A stretch of 64,000 bases of DNA from Aquimonas sp002352135 (GTDB lineage: Bacteria > Pseudomonadota > Gammaproteobacteria > Xanthomonadales > Xanthomonadaceae), in the NCBI GenBank assembly GCA_035440755.1, contig DAORND010000001.1, positions 71,436-135,435 of the forward strand, given 5' to 3'. The translations under genes were made by a program, and so were the position numbers. Below the pieces are notes generated by a model. The model was given only the letters and a program-made list of their open reading frames with translations. It did no database searches and was not told the DNA's origin. This document shows positions 44,183 to 52,815 of this stretch, one piece after another (position 1 is the first letter of the stretch; each line of letters begins with the position of its first letter).

Positions 44183-45147
44183 GGCATCAGCGCCAGTTCG
44201 CGAAGGCAGGCATGCAGATGCGCTGGGCCGCGTGCCGGGCCAAGCGTGAGGTGCGGAAGTTCCAACGTCGAGCGCAACGAACGGCGCTCAGCGTCGACGA
44301 TCCAGCGCGCCATTCGGCTGATGCGCTGCTCGTTGGACAGTCCGTACAGTTGAGACCAGCGCAGGTGCACGTCGCCCAGCGTCGGCGTTTCGTACTCGCG
44401 GACGACGGCATGACCCACCTGCGCACTGCGCTTCCAGGCGATCAATCGCCAGGGGTCGCCCAGTTGATAGTCACGCAGGCCATGTACATCCTCGCTCGGG
44501 CCGCGCTGACGGCGCGGCGGACCGATCACACCATCCAGAGGCAGCGGCGGTGCGTTCTGTTCCAGTGCCGGATATACCAGACAGCGGGCTGCCGGGTGCA
44601 GCCAGCTCCAGATGCGGAAAACGCCGAGCGGATGTCGGGTCGATAGTCCCAGTCGTGGCAGACTGTGCCAGCCACGATGATGCGTGTTCTGCACGATCTC
44701 GACCTGAGCCCGGTTGTCCAGAATCTCGAACGGGAACTCGCGCGCGTCGAGACGCAGGCGCAGGCCGCGTCTAGTCCGTTCGCCGCCACTCCGCCATTGC
44801 AGCCTCCAGCGAATTGACTCACCTGCGTGGACCGACTCTGCGCTGACGCTTTCCAGTTGCAATCCGAGCAGGCTCAGCCATCCCGTCAGCAGGGCGGTGT
44901 GCATGATCGAGGCGATCAGAAACGTCAGCATCAGCGCGGGGTTGTTGTTGTAGTTCAATGCACCGAGCAACATGCCGAACAACAGGGCGCTGAGGAACAA
45001 ACCGTAGCGAGTCGGCAGGACGTATAGACGCCGTCGATGAATGATGATCGGAAGCTCTTCTTCTGCGCGCAGGCGAGTCAATGCAGGTAGGCGATTTTCG
45101 GCCCACGCGGTGATTCTGCGCCGAGTTGCCTGCAGGCGCGTCCGCAT
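44179..45147 (-). CDS. DUF58 domain protein, MoxR partner
   Basis: A 322-aa protein with two N-terminal membrane helices (RYGLFLSALLFGMLLGALNYN and MLTFLIASIMHTALLTGWLSLL) and a C-terminal DUF58 region with the family signature GPSEDVHGLRDYQLGDPWRLIAWKRSA. DUF58 proteins have a VWA-like fold and are encoded next to MoxR ATPases. The start codon overlaps the moxR stop by one base (TGATG), so translation is coupled. The substrate of the MoxR-DUF58 pair is unknown; envelope function is inferred from tgpA. Confidence 0.92.
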   Translation of the reverse strand: MRTRLQATRRRITAWAENRLPALTRLRAEEELPIIIHRRRLYVLPTRYGLFLSALLFGMLLGALNYNNNPALMLTFLIASIMHTALLTGWLSLLGLQLESVSAESVHAGESIRWRLQWRSGGERTRRGLRLRLDAREFPFEILDNRAQVEIVQNTHHRGWHSLPRLGLSTRHPLGVFRIWSWLHPAARCLVYPALEQNAPPLPLDGVIGPPRRQRGPSEDVHGLRDYQLGDPWRLIAWKRSAQVGHAVVREYETPTLGDVHLRWSQLYGLSNEQRISRMARWIVDAERRSLRSTLELPHLTLGPARGPAHLHACLRELALMP

Positions 45148-46118
45148 CAGTCCACAGCGACCACGGCGAGGATTTTCAACGCCAGCGCATCGCGGTCTCC
45201 GGCGTCGACCTGGGTCACCAGACGATGACTCGCTACCGCAGTGAAGACGTATTGGACATCGTCCGGTAGCACGTGATTTCGGCCACGTAGCAGGGCCATC
45301 GCGCGCGCAACTTGCAGCAGGGCCAGTCCCGCGCGTGGCGACAATCCGGCCTGCACGCCCGGATGGCGACGGCTTTCTGCCAGCAATCGTTGTACGTAGG
45401 CGATCAGGTCGGCGCTGGCATGAATGGCTGTCGCGCGCTGCCGCAACTGCAGCACATCCTGCGTGCTGAACACGGCTTGCGTGTGGGAAATCAGTTGGCG
45501 ACGATCTTCGCCTGCCAGCATGGCGCGTTCGGCTGCGGCGTCCGGATAGCCCATCGACAGACGAAGAAGGAAGCGATCCAACTGCGAATCCGGCAATGCA
45601 AAGGTGCCGGCCAGGTCAACCGGATTCTGGGTAGCGATTACGAAGAACGGATCGGGCAGGGCATGGCTGTGGCTGTCGATGCTGACCTGTTGCTCGGCCA
45701 TGGCTTCGAGCAAGGCGCTTTGGGTGCGCGGCGGCGCACGATTGATCTCGTCCGCCAACAGCAATTGCGTGAAAACCGGGCCGGGATGAAAGCGAAAGCT
45801 CTGCGCATTGGCCTCATAGACAGACACACCAAGAATGTCCGATGGCAGCAGATCGGCGGTGAACTGCAGGCGCTGGAAGCTCAGTCCCAAGGTGGCTGCC
45901 ATGGCGCGCGCCAAGGTTGTCTTGCCCAGGCCGGGCAGGTCCTCGATCAACAGATGACCGCCTGCCAGCACACAGGCAAAGGCCAGTTCGACTTCTTTCG
46001 GCTTGCCGAGGACCAGCGCGTTGACCTGCGCAATCGCTCGCTGCAGCGCTTGCGACAGCGAATCGGTCGAGGCGGCGGTTTTCGCATCAGGTAGCATCGC
46101 ACTCATCATGAGTTCCAT
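45147..46118 (-). CDS. moxR: MoxR-family AAA ATPase
   Basis: A 323-aa AAA+ ATPase. Walker A EDLPGLGKTTLARAMA, pre-sensor RLQFTADLLPSDILG, Walker B LLLADEINRAPPRTQSALLEAM, sensor 1 VIATQNPVDLAGTFALPDSQLDRFL, sensor 2 GLSPRAGLALL. MoxR ATPases act as chaperone-like partners of VWA/DUF58 proteins. Several in-frame ATGs (46118, 46109, 46106, 46097) precede the conserved region and none has a clear ribosome site; the first is given. It heads the minus-strand operon and is divergent from the GT39 gene 58 bases away. Confidence 0.93.
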   Translation of the reverse strand: MELMMSAMLPDAKTAASTDSLSQALQRAIAQVNALVLGKPKEVELAFACVLAGGHLLIEDLPGLGKTTLARAMAATLGLSFQRLQFTADLLPSDILGVSVYEANAQSFRFHPGPVFTQLLLADEINRAPPRTQSALLEAMAEQQVSIDSHSHALPDPFFVIATQNPVDLAGTFALPDSQLDRFLLRLSMGYPDAAAERAMLAGEDRRQLISHTQAVFSTQDVLQLRQRATAIHASADLIAYVQRLLAESRRHPGVQAGLSPRAGLALLQVARAMALLRGRNHVLPDDVQYVFTAVASHRLVTQVDAGDRDALALKILAVVAVD

Positions 46119-46176
46119 TCATCAGGCAAACGCGTGTCCCGCAGTCTAGCAATCCCGACCCGAGTCCCCGCGCATC

Positions 46177-48009
46177 ATGCCGATGGCGATGTCGGCAATG
46201 AGTGACTGGCGTCGCGTCTTCCTGCTCGTCTGGTTGGTCAGTGCGGGCTTGCGACTGGCATGGGCGCTGGGTGTTCCCGTGTTCGGCGACGAAGCCTTCT
46301 ACGCGTGGGAGGCACGGCATCTGGCGTGGGCGTATTCCGACCTGCCTGGGCTGACCGCCTGGCTGATTGCGCTGGGAACGGCCCTGTTTGGAAAGACGCT
46401 ACTGGGGTTGCGCATTGGCGCGCTGTTGCTGGGGCTCGCCCTGCCTTGGGTCCTGCTGCGGATTGCCGATGCGCTTGGGCGTTCCGATGTCCGCTACCAG
46501 ACGGGCGTGCTTGCCACGGTTTTGCCATTGTTGCTTGGCAATGGTGTGTTGGCCTTGCCAGAGCCCTCATTGCTGCTCGCCGCCATGTTGTCCTTGTGGG
46601 GTGGGCTGCGACTCCTGCAGCAACGCAGTCACGCAGCGCTGGTCATTTTTGCGGCGGGTCTGGTGGTCGGGGCGTTTTCGCACTATCGATTCGCACCAGT
46701 CATTGCGGCGGGCGCGGTCGGCGTGCTGGCGAGTGTGCAGGGACGAGCCTTGCTTCGTTGGCCGCCATTATGGGTGGCCTTGATCTTGGGTGCGGCGGCC
46801 TGGCTGCCATTGTGGTGGGTCAATGCGGATCAGTCCGGCGCGGGTCTGCGGTTCCAGTTGGTTGAACGGCATCCGTGGCGCTGGCATTGGGATGGATTGT
46901 GGTATCCGGTGATCCAGGCATTGGTGACGACCCCGCTGGTATGGATCGGTCTGTGGCTTGGTATCGGCCGTGTTCGCTGGTGTGATCGCGGGGCGCCGCA
47001 GCGCCTGCTCTTGGCGGCGGCACTGATTCCCATGGCGGGCTATGGACTGCTCGGCATGTTCGCTGACAACGAGCGCGTGTCGTTCCATTGGCCCTTGGTG
47101 GGCTATCTGGCGGCACTGCCCCTGTTCGCAGCACTGTGGGTGGATGGCAAGGTGCGCTGGTATCGCGCGATGTGGTTGAGCCTGTCGTTTGGCACCTTGT
47201 TGGCGGGTGCTTGGATGACCGTATTGGCGAACTCGGATGGGCGCAGCGCTATGGCGCGATGGGGAACGCTCGCTGACAACTTTTCCGGCTGGACGGAAGT
47301 GGCTTCCTGGATCCAGTCGATCCCGCCAACAGAGACGCGGCCCGCGCGTTTGATTGCGGATAATTTCATGCTGGCCGCGCAGCTGGGTTGGGCCTTGCCG
47401 GAGGAGCCACCCGTTTGGGTGCTTGATCATCCGCTCAATCACAAGCACGGACGTGCGGCGCAATTGCAGACGTGGGGCATTGACGAAGAAGCGTTGCTGC
47501 GAGAGCCACCTGCCGAAAGCCTGTTGGTTGTCGAAGAGACCGCACTCAAGCTCAAGGATCGTCTGGCATGGCAGCATCGCTTGTGCTCCCGGTTCCCCGG
47601 TCTGCGCTGGATTGACGAACTTCAGGTGAACCGAGGTCACAAGCGTTTTTTGATGTTCCGCTGGGTGCCTGGCGCAGCGGATCAGTGCTCCTTTGCGCCA
47701 CTGCTCTATTTCGATCAGGACACTGGCCAGCCGGATGGACAGGCACGACTTCTGGGCTGGGCGATTGCCGATGGTGTTGGTGTGCAAAGTGTTGCACTGG
47801 TGCGCGGTGATCAAGTGCTTGCTGAGGCGCGCTACGGCACGCTGCTGGAAGGGGTACAGGCTCAGTGGCCGTATTCCACCGATCCGATGCATCCCTATGT
47901 CGGTTTTGAGCTGTTGTTGCCAAAGGGGTTGGACTTGGATGACGCAGCCCTGCGTCTACGCGTTACAAGCCGAAACGAACGCCATCGGGACTTTCCCCTG
48001 CGCGGATGA
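46177..48009 (+). CDS. GT39-family membrane glycosyltransferase (ArnT/PMT-like)
   Basis: A 610-aa integral membrane protein. The catalytic Asp is in the first periplasmic loop (GVPVFGDEAFYAWEARHLAWAYSDLPGL), the hallmark of GT39 ArnT/PMT enzymes that use polyprenyl-phosphate sugars. About nine to ten membrane segments run to residue ~350, followed by a ~240-aa soluble periplasmic C-terminal part (from WTEVASWIQSIPPTETRP on). Acceptor and donor are unknown; lipid A, polysaccharide or protein are all possible. Several ATGs lie at the start (46177, 46183, 46189, 46198); the first is listed without a strong ribosome site. Confidence 0.85.
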   Translation: MPMAMSAMSDWRRVFLLVWLVSAGLRLAWALGVPVFGDEAFYAWEARHLAWAYSDLPGLTAWLIALGTALFGKTLLGLRIGALLLGLALPWVLLRIADALGRSDVRYQTGVLATVLPLLLGNGVLALPEPSLLLAAMLSLWGGLRLLQQRSHAALVIFAAGLVVGAFSHYRFAPVIAAGAVGVLASVQGRALLRWPPLWVALILGAAAWLPLWWVNADQSGAGLRFQLVERHPWRWHWDGLWYPVIQALVTTPLVWIGLWLGIGRVRWCDRGAPQRLLLAAALIPMAGYGLLGMFADNERVSFHWPLVGYLAALPLFAALWVDGKVRWYRAMWLSLSFGTLLAGAWMTVLANSDGRSAMARWGTLADNFSGWTEVASWIQSIPPTETRPARLIADNFMLAAQLGWALPEEPPVWVLDHPLNHKHGRAAQLQTWGIDEEALLREPPAESLLVVEETALKLKDRLAWQHRLCSRFPGLRWIDELQVNRGHKRFLMFRWVPGAADQCSFAPLLYFDQDTGQPDGQARLLGWAIADGVGVQSVALVRGDQVLAEARYGTLLEGVQAQWPYSTDPMHPYVGFELLLPKGLDLDDAALRLRVTSRNERHRDFPLRG

Positions 48010-48025
48010 TCGGGCGCTTTTCCCT

Positions 48026-48508
48026 TCAGTTTGACGGCACGGTGCGACGCAGGCTGGCGGGTTCGCGCGCTGCCTGCTCCAGCGCGGATTCCGTCAACTG
48101 CCGCAGTTCCTCACCTGCCATTTCCAGCCTGAGCAATTGGGCCGCGACCGGCTGACGCGCACGCTCCAGTGCTGCCACCGCTTTCTGCAGCTCGGCAAGA
48201 CTGGCTGCGGAGGCGTGACGAGAGATCCACAGACGATGTTCCAGCAAGTCGCGCAGGGCGTTCTGCACCCCTTGCGGGTTCTGCAGTGAGGCCTGCGCCT
48301 CGCCATTGATGTCGGACGGGAGACGGTCGACCAGCGCCTGCATGGCGACCATCTGGTCGCGCGTTCGATGCAATAGCTGTTCAAAGTCGTCTGCGGCTTG
48401 CAGCAGTGCCAGCATGGCCCGCTGCCGGCGGGCAAGTCGTATGAACGGAATGCTGGCAACCAGCATCACCAGAAGTAGCGCGAGCACGACAGCAAGCAGG
48501 ACAGTCAA
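48026..48508 (-). CDS. Membrane-anchored coiled-coil hypothetical protein (160 aa)
   Basis: One N-terminal membrane helix (LLAVVLALLLVMLVASIPFI) followed by a basic stretch RLARRQRA and a long helical, Leu/Ala/Gln-rich cytoplasmic part (LLQAADDFEQLLHRTRDQ to LTESALEQAAREP) likely to form a coiled coil. I recognise no family. It is convergent with the GT39 gene (16 bases apart) and divergent from yceD, whose promoter lies in the 110-base interval. Confidence 0.6.
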   Translation of the reverse strand: MTVLLAVVLALLLVMLVASIPFIRLARRQRAMLALLQAADDFEQLLHRTRDQMVAMQALVDRLPSDINGEAQASLQNPQGVQNALRDLLEHRLWISRHASAASLAELQKAVAALERARQPVAAQLLRLEMAGEELRQLTESALEQAAREPASLRRTVPSN

Positions 48509-48579
48509 GGCGACCTCATTGCAATGAGCGGGGGCAGTTTAGAGCGCGCGAACATGGTGATCGAAGACGTCTGACTGGA

Positions 48580-48609
48580 TTGACGATAGCAGGTATTCAC
48601 TCGTATCAT
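48580..48609 (+). promoter_or_regulatory. Promoter of yceD-rpmF, predicted near-leaderless
   Basis: TTGACG (48580-48585), 18-base spacer, TATCAT (48604-48609). Transcription would begin near 48616, only about three bases before the yceD ATG at 48619. No Shine-Dalgarno precedes that ATG. Confidence 0.6.
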
Positions 48610-48618
48610 GCCGCGCTT

Positions 48619-49164
48619 ATGTCTACAAGCCTGCCAGATGCGGTTGATGTGACTCGCATGGTGTCAGGGCGACGTTCGTTCGAAGGCGAGCTGCCGCTGG
48701 CGCGTTTTGCGCGGCTGCGGGAGTCGCTGGTCAGCAGTGATGGACAGTGTGCCTACCGGCTTGAGTTCGGTACCGATGCGCTGGGAATTCAGTACCTGCA
48801 GATCAACGCGACAGCAACGGTGATGCTTCAGTGTCAGCGCACACTGGAACCGTTTCCGTTGCCGCTGGCGGTCGAGCAACGACTGGGTTTCATCCGGCGC
48901 GAAGCCGATGAATCCGGATTGCCCGACGAGTACGAGCCGCTGCTGATGCCGGAAGACCGGCAACTGCACTTGGCGGAATTGATCGAGGACGAGTTGATTC
49001 TGTCCTTGCCCTTGGTTCCGGTCAGTGCCGGCGTTGAGCAAGTGGACTCAGAGGAAGACGCCGTCGTGTATTCGACGGGTGAAGTGGATATGGGCGAGAG
49101 CAATTCCGCGTCGTCCAAGCAAGCGTTTGCGGCCTTGGCCGCACTCAAGAAAACACCGAGTTAG
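48619..49164 (+). CDS. yceD: YceD family protein (DUF177, 23S rRNA accumulation)
   Basis: A 181-aa DUF177 protein. Conserved features: SLPDAVDVTRMVSGRRSFEG aligning with the LPLTLDP N-terminus of E. coli YceD, ATVMLQCQRTLEPF (the usual CxxC is reduced to one Cys here), DEYEPLLMP, LAELIEDELILSLPLVP and the terminal SKQAFAALAALKK. YceD is needed for normal 23S rRNA levels and its gene is linked to rpmF across bacteria. The ATG at 48619 is supported by this N-terminal similarity. Confidence 0.92.
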   Translation: MSTSLPDAVDVTRMVSGRRSFEGELPLARFARLRESLVSSDGQCAYRLEFGTDALGIQYLQINATATVMLQCQRTLEPFPLPLAVEQRLGFIRREADESGLPDEYEPLLMPEDRQLHLAELIEDELILSLPLVPVSAGVEQVDSEEDAVVYSTGEVDMGESNSASSKQAFAALAALKKTPS

Positions 49165-49177
49165 TTGGAGAAGCCCA

Positions 49178-49372
49178 ATGGCCGTTCAGAAAAGCCGCAA
49201 GACCCCCTCACGCCGTGGCATGCGCCGTTCGCATGACGCACTGACCGCCAAGCAGTTGGCGACCGATCCGACCACCGGTGAAACCCACCTGCGTCACCAC
49301 ATCACCAAAGACGGCTACTATCGTGGTCGCAAGGTGATCGAAGTGAAGTCAGCGGCGGTTGACGTCGAGTAA
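49178..49372 (+). CDS. rpmF: 50S ribosomal protein L32
   Basis: A 64-aa L32: MAVQKSRKTPSRRGMRRSHD at the N-terminus and the HHITKDGYYRGRKVI end. It lacks the zinc-binding cysteines (C-minus form). GGAG lies seven bases upstream of the ATG, 13 bases after yceD. It is followed not by plsX but by two hairpins and fabH. Confidence 0.97.
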   Translation: MAVQKSRKTPSRRGMRRSHDALTAKQLATDPTTGETHLRHHITKDGYYRGRKVIEVKSAAVDVE

Positions 49373-49426
49373 TCTGCCGGGAGCGCGGCGCGCGCCACAC
49401 CGTTCTTCGGCGGCAGGGTGGTTGAG

Positions 49427-49450
49427 ACGGCGGGCTTCGATGCCCGCCGT
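49427..49450 (+). terminator. Terminator-like hairpin after rpmF
   Basis: ACGGCGGGC (49427-49435) and GCCCGCCGT (49442-49450), perfect 9-bp stem, 6-base loop, followed by TTTCATTTC. Confidence 0.7.
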
Positions 49451-49464
49451 TTTCATTTCAGCGA

Positions 49465-49483
49465 GCGTGCAGACATAGCACGC
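49465..49483 (+). other. Second hairpin just before the fabH ribosome site
   Basis: GCGTGC-AGACATA-GCACGC, perfect 6-bp stem, followed by CTTTC and then GGGAG of fabH at 49491-49495. It could aid termination or shape the fabH leader. Confidence 0.4.
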
Positions 49484-49502
49484 CTTTCAACGGGAGTTCG
49501 TC

Positions 49503-50471
49503 ATGATCTATTCGCGCATCCTGGGCACCGGCAGCTACCTGCCGGAACGCGTGTTGACCAACGCCGAGTTGGAAGCCCGTGTGCAGACCACGGACGAATG
49601 GATTCGCGAACGAACCGGTATACGCCAACGCCACATCGCTGCCGAAGGTGAAACCACCTGCGATATCTCCTACCACGCAGCGCTGAAGGCGCTGGAGGCG
49701 GCGGGTGTGCAAGGCAATGAAATCGATCTGGTGATCCTCGGCACCACCACACCCGACATCGTATTTCCTTCCACGGCCTGCCTGCTGCAGCACCGCATCG
49801 GTGCTAACGGCTGCGCGGCATTCGATGTCAACGCGGCCTGCTCAGGCTTCATGTATGCCTTGGGAATTGCCGACAAGTTCATCCGCAGCGGTGCAGCCAA
49901 GAAAGCGTTGGTGGTGGGTGCTGAAACGATTTCGCGCGTGGTGGATTGGAACGACCGCACAACCTGCGTCCTGTTCGGCGATGGCGCGGGTGCCGTGGTG
50001 CTTGGCGCCTCGGAAGAACCGGGAATCCTCGGAACCCACATGCACGCCGATGGCGGGCACCGTGAACTGCTCTACACGCCAGTGGGTATTTCTGCTGGAT
50101 TTACCGACGGGCCGAACCATGGGATGGCCATCCACATGGCGGGCAACGAAGTCTTCAAGGTCGCCGTCAAGACCTTGGACGCCGTCGTCGAGGAAACACT
50201 GACAACGCATGGCATCGACAAATCCCAGCTCGACTGGCTGATCCCGCATCAGGCCAATCTGCGCATCATCACTGCAACCGCAAAGCGTCTCGACATGCCG
50301 ATGGATCGGGTCATCGTGACGGTAGATCGCCACGGCAATACCTCGGCGGCGTCGGTGCCGCTGGCCTTGGATGAGGCAGTCCGATCCGGTCGCGTCAAGC
50401 GTGGCGAACTGGTGTTGATGGAAGCCTTCGGTGGCGGCTTCACCTGGGCCTCGGCATTGATGCGCTACTGA
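49503..50471 (+). CDS. fabH: Beta-ketoacyl-ACP synthase III
   Basis: A 322-aa KAS III. Catalytic Cys113 in VNAACSGFMYAL, His in IPHQANLRI and Asn in RHGNTSAAS form the FabH triad. It starts fatty-acid chains from acetyl-CoA and malonyl-ACP. GGGAG eight bases upstream fits the ATG at 49503. The stop is followed after five bases by a DUF952 gene, an insertion relative to the usual fabH-fabD order. Confidence 0.97.
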   Translation: MIYSRILGTGSYLPERVLTNAELEARVQTTDEWIRERTGIRQRHIAAEGETTCDISYHAALKALEAAGVQGNEIDLVILGTTTPDIVFPSTACLLQHRIGANGCAAFDVNAACSGFMYALGIADKFIRSGAAKKALVVGAETISRVVDWNDRTTCVLFGDGAGAVVLGASEEPGILGTHMHADGGHRELLYTPVGISAGFTDGPNHGMAIHMAGNEVFKVAVKTLDAVVEETLTTHGIDKSQLDWLIPHQANLRIITATAKRLDMPMDRVIVTVDRHGNTSAASVPLALDEAVRSGRVKRGELVLMEAFGGGFTWASALMRY

Positions 50472-50476
50472 GTCAA

Positions 50477-50830
50477 GTGCGCGATTTCGCCTACAAGGTT
50501 TTGCCGCAATCAGACTGGAATGCAGCCTGTGCCGAAGGGCGCTTCGTGGGATCTCCAGTCGATCTTCTCGATGGCTATATCCACCTGTCGACGCGTGAGA
50601 CCTTGCCCGAGACCCTGCGCAAGTATTTCGCTGGTCAAGCGGATCTTTGTCTGATCGAGTTCGATGCCGCGGAACTCGGCGACGCGTTGCGCTGGGAGCC
50701 AGCCCGCGGCGGCCAGTTGTTCCCGCACATGTACACCCCCTTGCGAACGGATCTGGCGCGACGTACGTGGCAGTTGCAATGGGATGGCGACGCGGGGTTC
50801 GCACTTCCGGAAGCCGTGCTCGCTGGCTAA
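50477..50830 (+). CDS. DUF952 family protein
   Basis: A 117-aa protein starting with GTG at 50477, six bases after the fabH stop. DUF952 hallmarks: YKVLPQSDWNAA, GYIHLSTRETLPETLRKYF, LCLIEFDAAELGDALRWEP and QLFPHMYTPL. DUF952 proteins have an ADP-ribosyltransferase-like compact fold of unknown activity. It lies between fabH and fabD, in the same direction, so it should be co-transcribed with fabH. Confidence 0.85.
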   Translation: MRDFAYKVLPQSDWNAACAEGRFVGSPVDLLDGYIHLSTRETLPETLRKYFAGQADLCLIEFDAAELGDALRWEPARGGQLFPHMYTPLRTDLARRTWQLQWDGDAGFALPEAVLAG

Positions 50831-50973
50831 GCGCATTGCCGCATGAATGCGTGATCGGTGACCCTGAGCGCTACTGCGCGCACCTTCAAAGGCATTGCAT
50901 ACGCTGCGGTACAGACGGTTTTCACACCCCTCCGCTATCATTCGCGGCCCTCGAATCTCAAAGGTGTCGCCTG

Positions 50974-51915
50974 GTGTCGAACGCAGTTGCGCTGGTGTTT
51001 CCCGGTCAGGGTTCGCAGTCGATGGGCATGCTGTCCGAGTTGGCGGTGGACTTCCCGCAGGTTCGTGATTGTTTTGCCGAGGCTTCCGAGGGTGCCGGGG
51101 TCGATCTCTGGGCACTGAGTCAGGACGGTCCGGAAGCGCAACTCAACCAGACGGAATTCACTCAGCCTGCCTTGCTTGCTGCTGGTGTGGCGGTTTGGCG
51201 GGTCTGGCAGGCATCGAAAGGCCCCAAGGTGGTTGCGTTGGCCGGGCATAGTCTGGGCGAATACGCGGCGCTGGTCGCGGCAGGGGCCTTGAGTCTTGCT
51301 GACGGTGCGGCGCTGGTGCGCGAGCGCGGCCGATTGATGCAGCAGGCAGTGCCCGCGGGTGTCGGGTCGATGGCGGCGGTGCTGGGAGCTGATGATGCGG
51401 TGGTGGAATCGGTCTGCGCCAAAGTGTCTACCGACGCCAGCGTCGTCGTACCGGCAAACTACAACTCACCGGGTCAAATCGTGATCGGAGGCCATGCGGC
51501 GGCAGTGGATGCGGCAATTGCCGAGCTCGCCGCGCAGGGCGTGCGTAAGGCGGTGAAACTGGCGGTCAGCGTGCCTTCGCATACGCCCTTGATGCGTGAC
51601 GCAGCGGATCGTCTTGCGGAGGCCATTGACAACAAGTCCTGGGCGCTGCCGACCATTCCGGTTGTGCAAAATGTCGATGCCCGCGTCGAAGCGGATCTGG
51701 ATGCCATTCGACAGGCCTTGGTGCGCCAGTTGTTCTTGCCGGTGCAATGGACCCGCTGCGTGCAAGCACTGGCTGGCTTGGGCGTGACGCGCGTGGCTGA
51801 GTGCGGTCCCGGCAAGGTGCTTTCGGGCTTGAGCAAGCGGATCGACAAACAGTTGGATGTGCGCGCACTGGCGATCCCCGCCGATCTGGCGGCGGCCATT
51901 GCTGATTGGTCCTGA
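50974..51915 (+). CDS. fabD: Malonyl-CoA-ACP transacylase
   Basis: A 313-aa FabD. GQGSQSMGML near the N-terminus, nucleophile Ser93 in GHSLGEYAAL, and PSHTPLMRDAADRL with the catalytic His. The GTG at 50974 (VSNAVALVFPGQGSQ) gives the standard length; upstream residues in the same frame are antisense or overlap debris of the DUF952 gene. It loads malonate from CoA onto ACP. The frame is followed 46 bases later by fabG. Confidence 0.95.
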   Translation: MSNAVALVFPGQGSQSMGMLSELAVDFPQVRDCFAEASEGAGVDLWALSQDGPEAQLNQTEFTQPALLAAGVAVWRVWQASKGPKVVALAGHSLGEYAALVAAGALSLADGAALVRERGRLMQQAVPAGVGSMAAVLGADDAVVESVCAKVSTDASVVVPANYNSPGQIVIGGHAAAVDAAIAELAAQGVRKAVKLAVSVPSHTPLMRDAADRLAEAIDNKSWALPTIPVVQNVDARVEADLDAIRQALVRQLFLPVQWTRCVQALAGLGVTRVAECGPGKVLSGLSKRIDKQLDVRALAIPADLAAAIADWS

Positions 51916-51961
51916 GCGGCGCGCCACGGGCTTTCCCATCTCCCACTATTTGGAAGTAGAC

Positions 51962-52705
51962 ATGAGCGGATTGTTGAGCGGTGAAATCGCTTTGGTGACC
52001 GGTGCCAGTCGTGGCATTGGTGCCGCGATTGCCGACGAACTGGCGAACCTCGGGGCGACCGTGATCGGTACGGCGACTTCGGCATCGGGGGCGTCGGCCA
52101 TTGCTGAGCGACTGGGTGCCAAGGGCGGTACGGGTCGTGAATTGAATGTCACGGACGCCAGCGCCGTTGACGCGCTGATCGACAGCATCAACAAGGAATT
52201 CGGCCAGCTCAGCATCCTCGTCAACAATGCCGGGATCACCCGCGACCAACTGCTGATGCGTATGAAGGATGACGATTGGGACGCGGTGATCAACACCAAC
52301 CTCAGCTCGATCTTCCGCACCAGCAAGGCGGTGTTGCGCGGCATGATGAAGGCCCGCAAAGGCCGCATCGTCAACATCGCCTCGGTGATCGGATTGACGG
52401 GTAACCCCGGTCAGGCCAACTACGCGGCCGCCAAGGCGGGCATCATCGGTTTCAGCAAGTCGATGGCACGCGAGGTCGGTAGTCGGGGCATCACCGTCAA
52501 TGTGGTAGCGCCGGGCTTTATCGATACCGACATGACCCGCGAATTGCCGGAAGCCAGTCGCGAAGCCCTGCTCGGCCAGATCGCGCTGGGTCGGCTGGGC
52601 CAACCGGCGGATATCGCGCGAGCGGTGGCTTTCCTGGTCGGGCCCGCAGCGGCGTACATCACTGGCGAGACCTTGCACGTCAACGGTGGCATGTACATGC
52701 CCTGA
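51962..52705 (+). CDS. fabG: 3-oxoacyl-ACP reductase
   Basis: A 247-aa SDR. Cofactor site VTGASRGIGAAIAD, NNAGITRDQLLMRM, catalytic SVIGLTGNPGQANYAAAKAG and VAPGFIDTDMTREL are typical FabG. It reduces beta-ketoacyl-ACP with NADPH. The ATG at 51962 follows GGAAG. A promoter for acpP lies in the 110-base gap that follows. Confidence 0.96.
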   Translation: MSGLLSGEIALVTGASRGIGAAIADELANLGATVIGTATSASGASAIAERLGAKGGTGRELNVTDASAVDALIDSINKEFGQLSILVNNAGITRDQLLMRMKDDDWDAVINTNLSSIFRTSKAVLRGMMKARKGRIVNIASVIGLTGNPGQANYAAAKAGIIGFSKSMAREVGSRGITVNVVAPGFIDTDMTRELPEASREALLGQIALGRLGQPADIARAVAFLVGPAAAYITGETLHVNGGMYMP

Positions 52706-52764
52706 GGGGCAGAATCTCAAGCTGGCGTGGCGCAAGCCAGCCCGTCGCCTTGCAGGTAGTGCGA

Positions 52765-52795
52765 TTCGACGGTTCACTCTACAATGCGTCCAAGT
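52765..52795 (+). promoter_or_regulatory. Putative acpP promoter
   Basis: TTCGAC (52765-52770), 19-base spacer, TACAAT (52790-52795), 20 bases before the acpP ATG. A separate strong promoter for acpP is usual in this operon. Confidence 0.45.
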
Positions 52796-52815
52796 TTTCC
52801 CGGAGGTACTTACCC

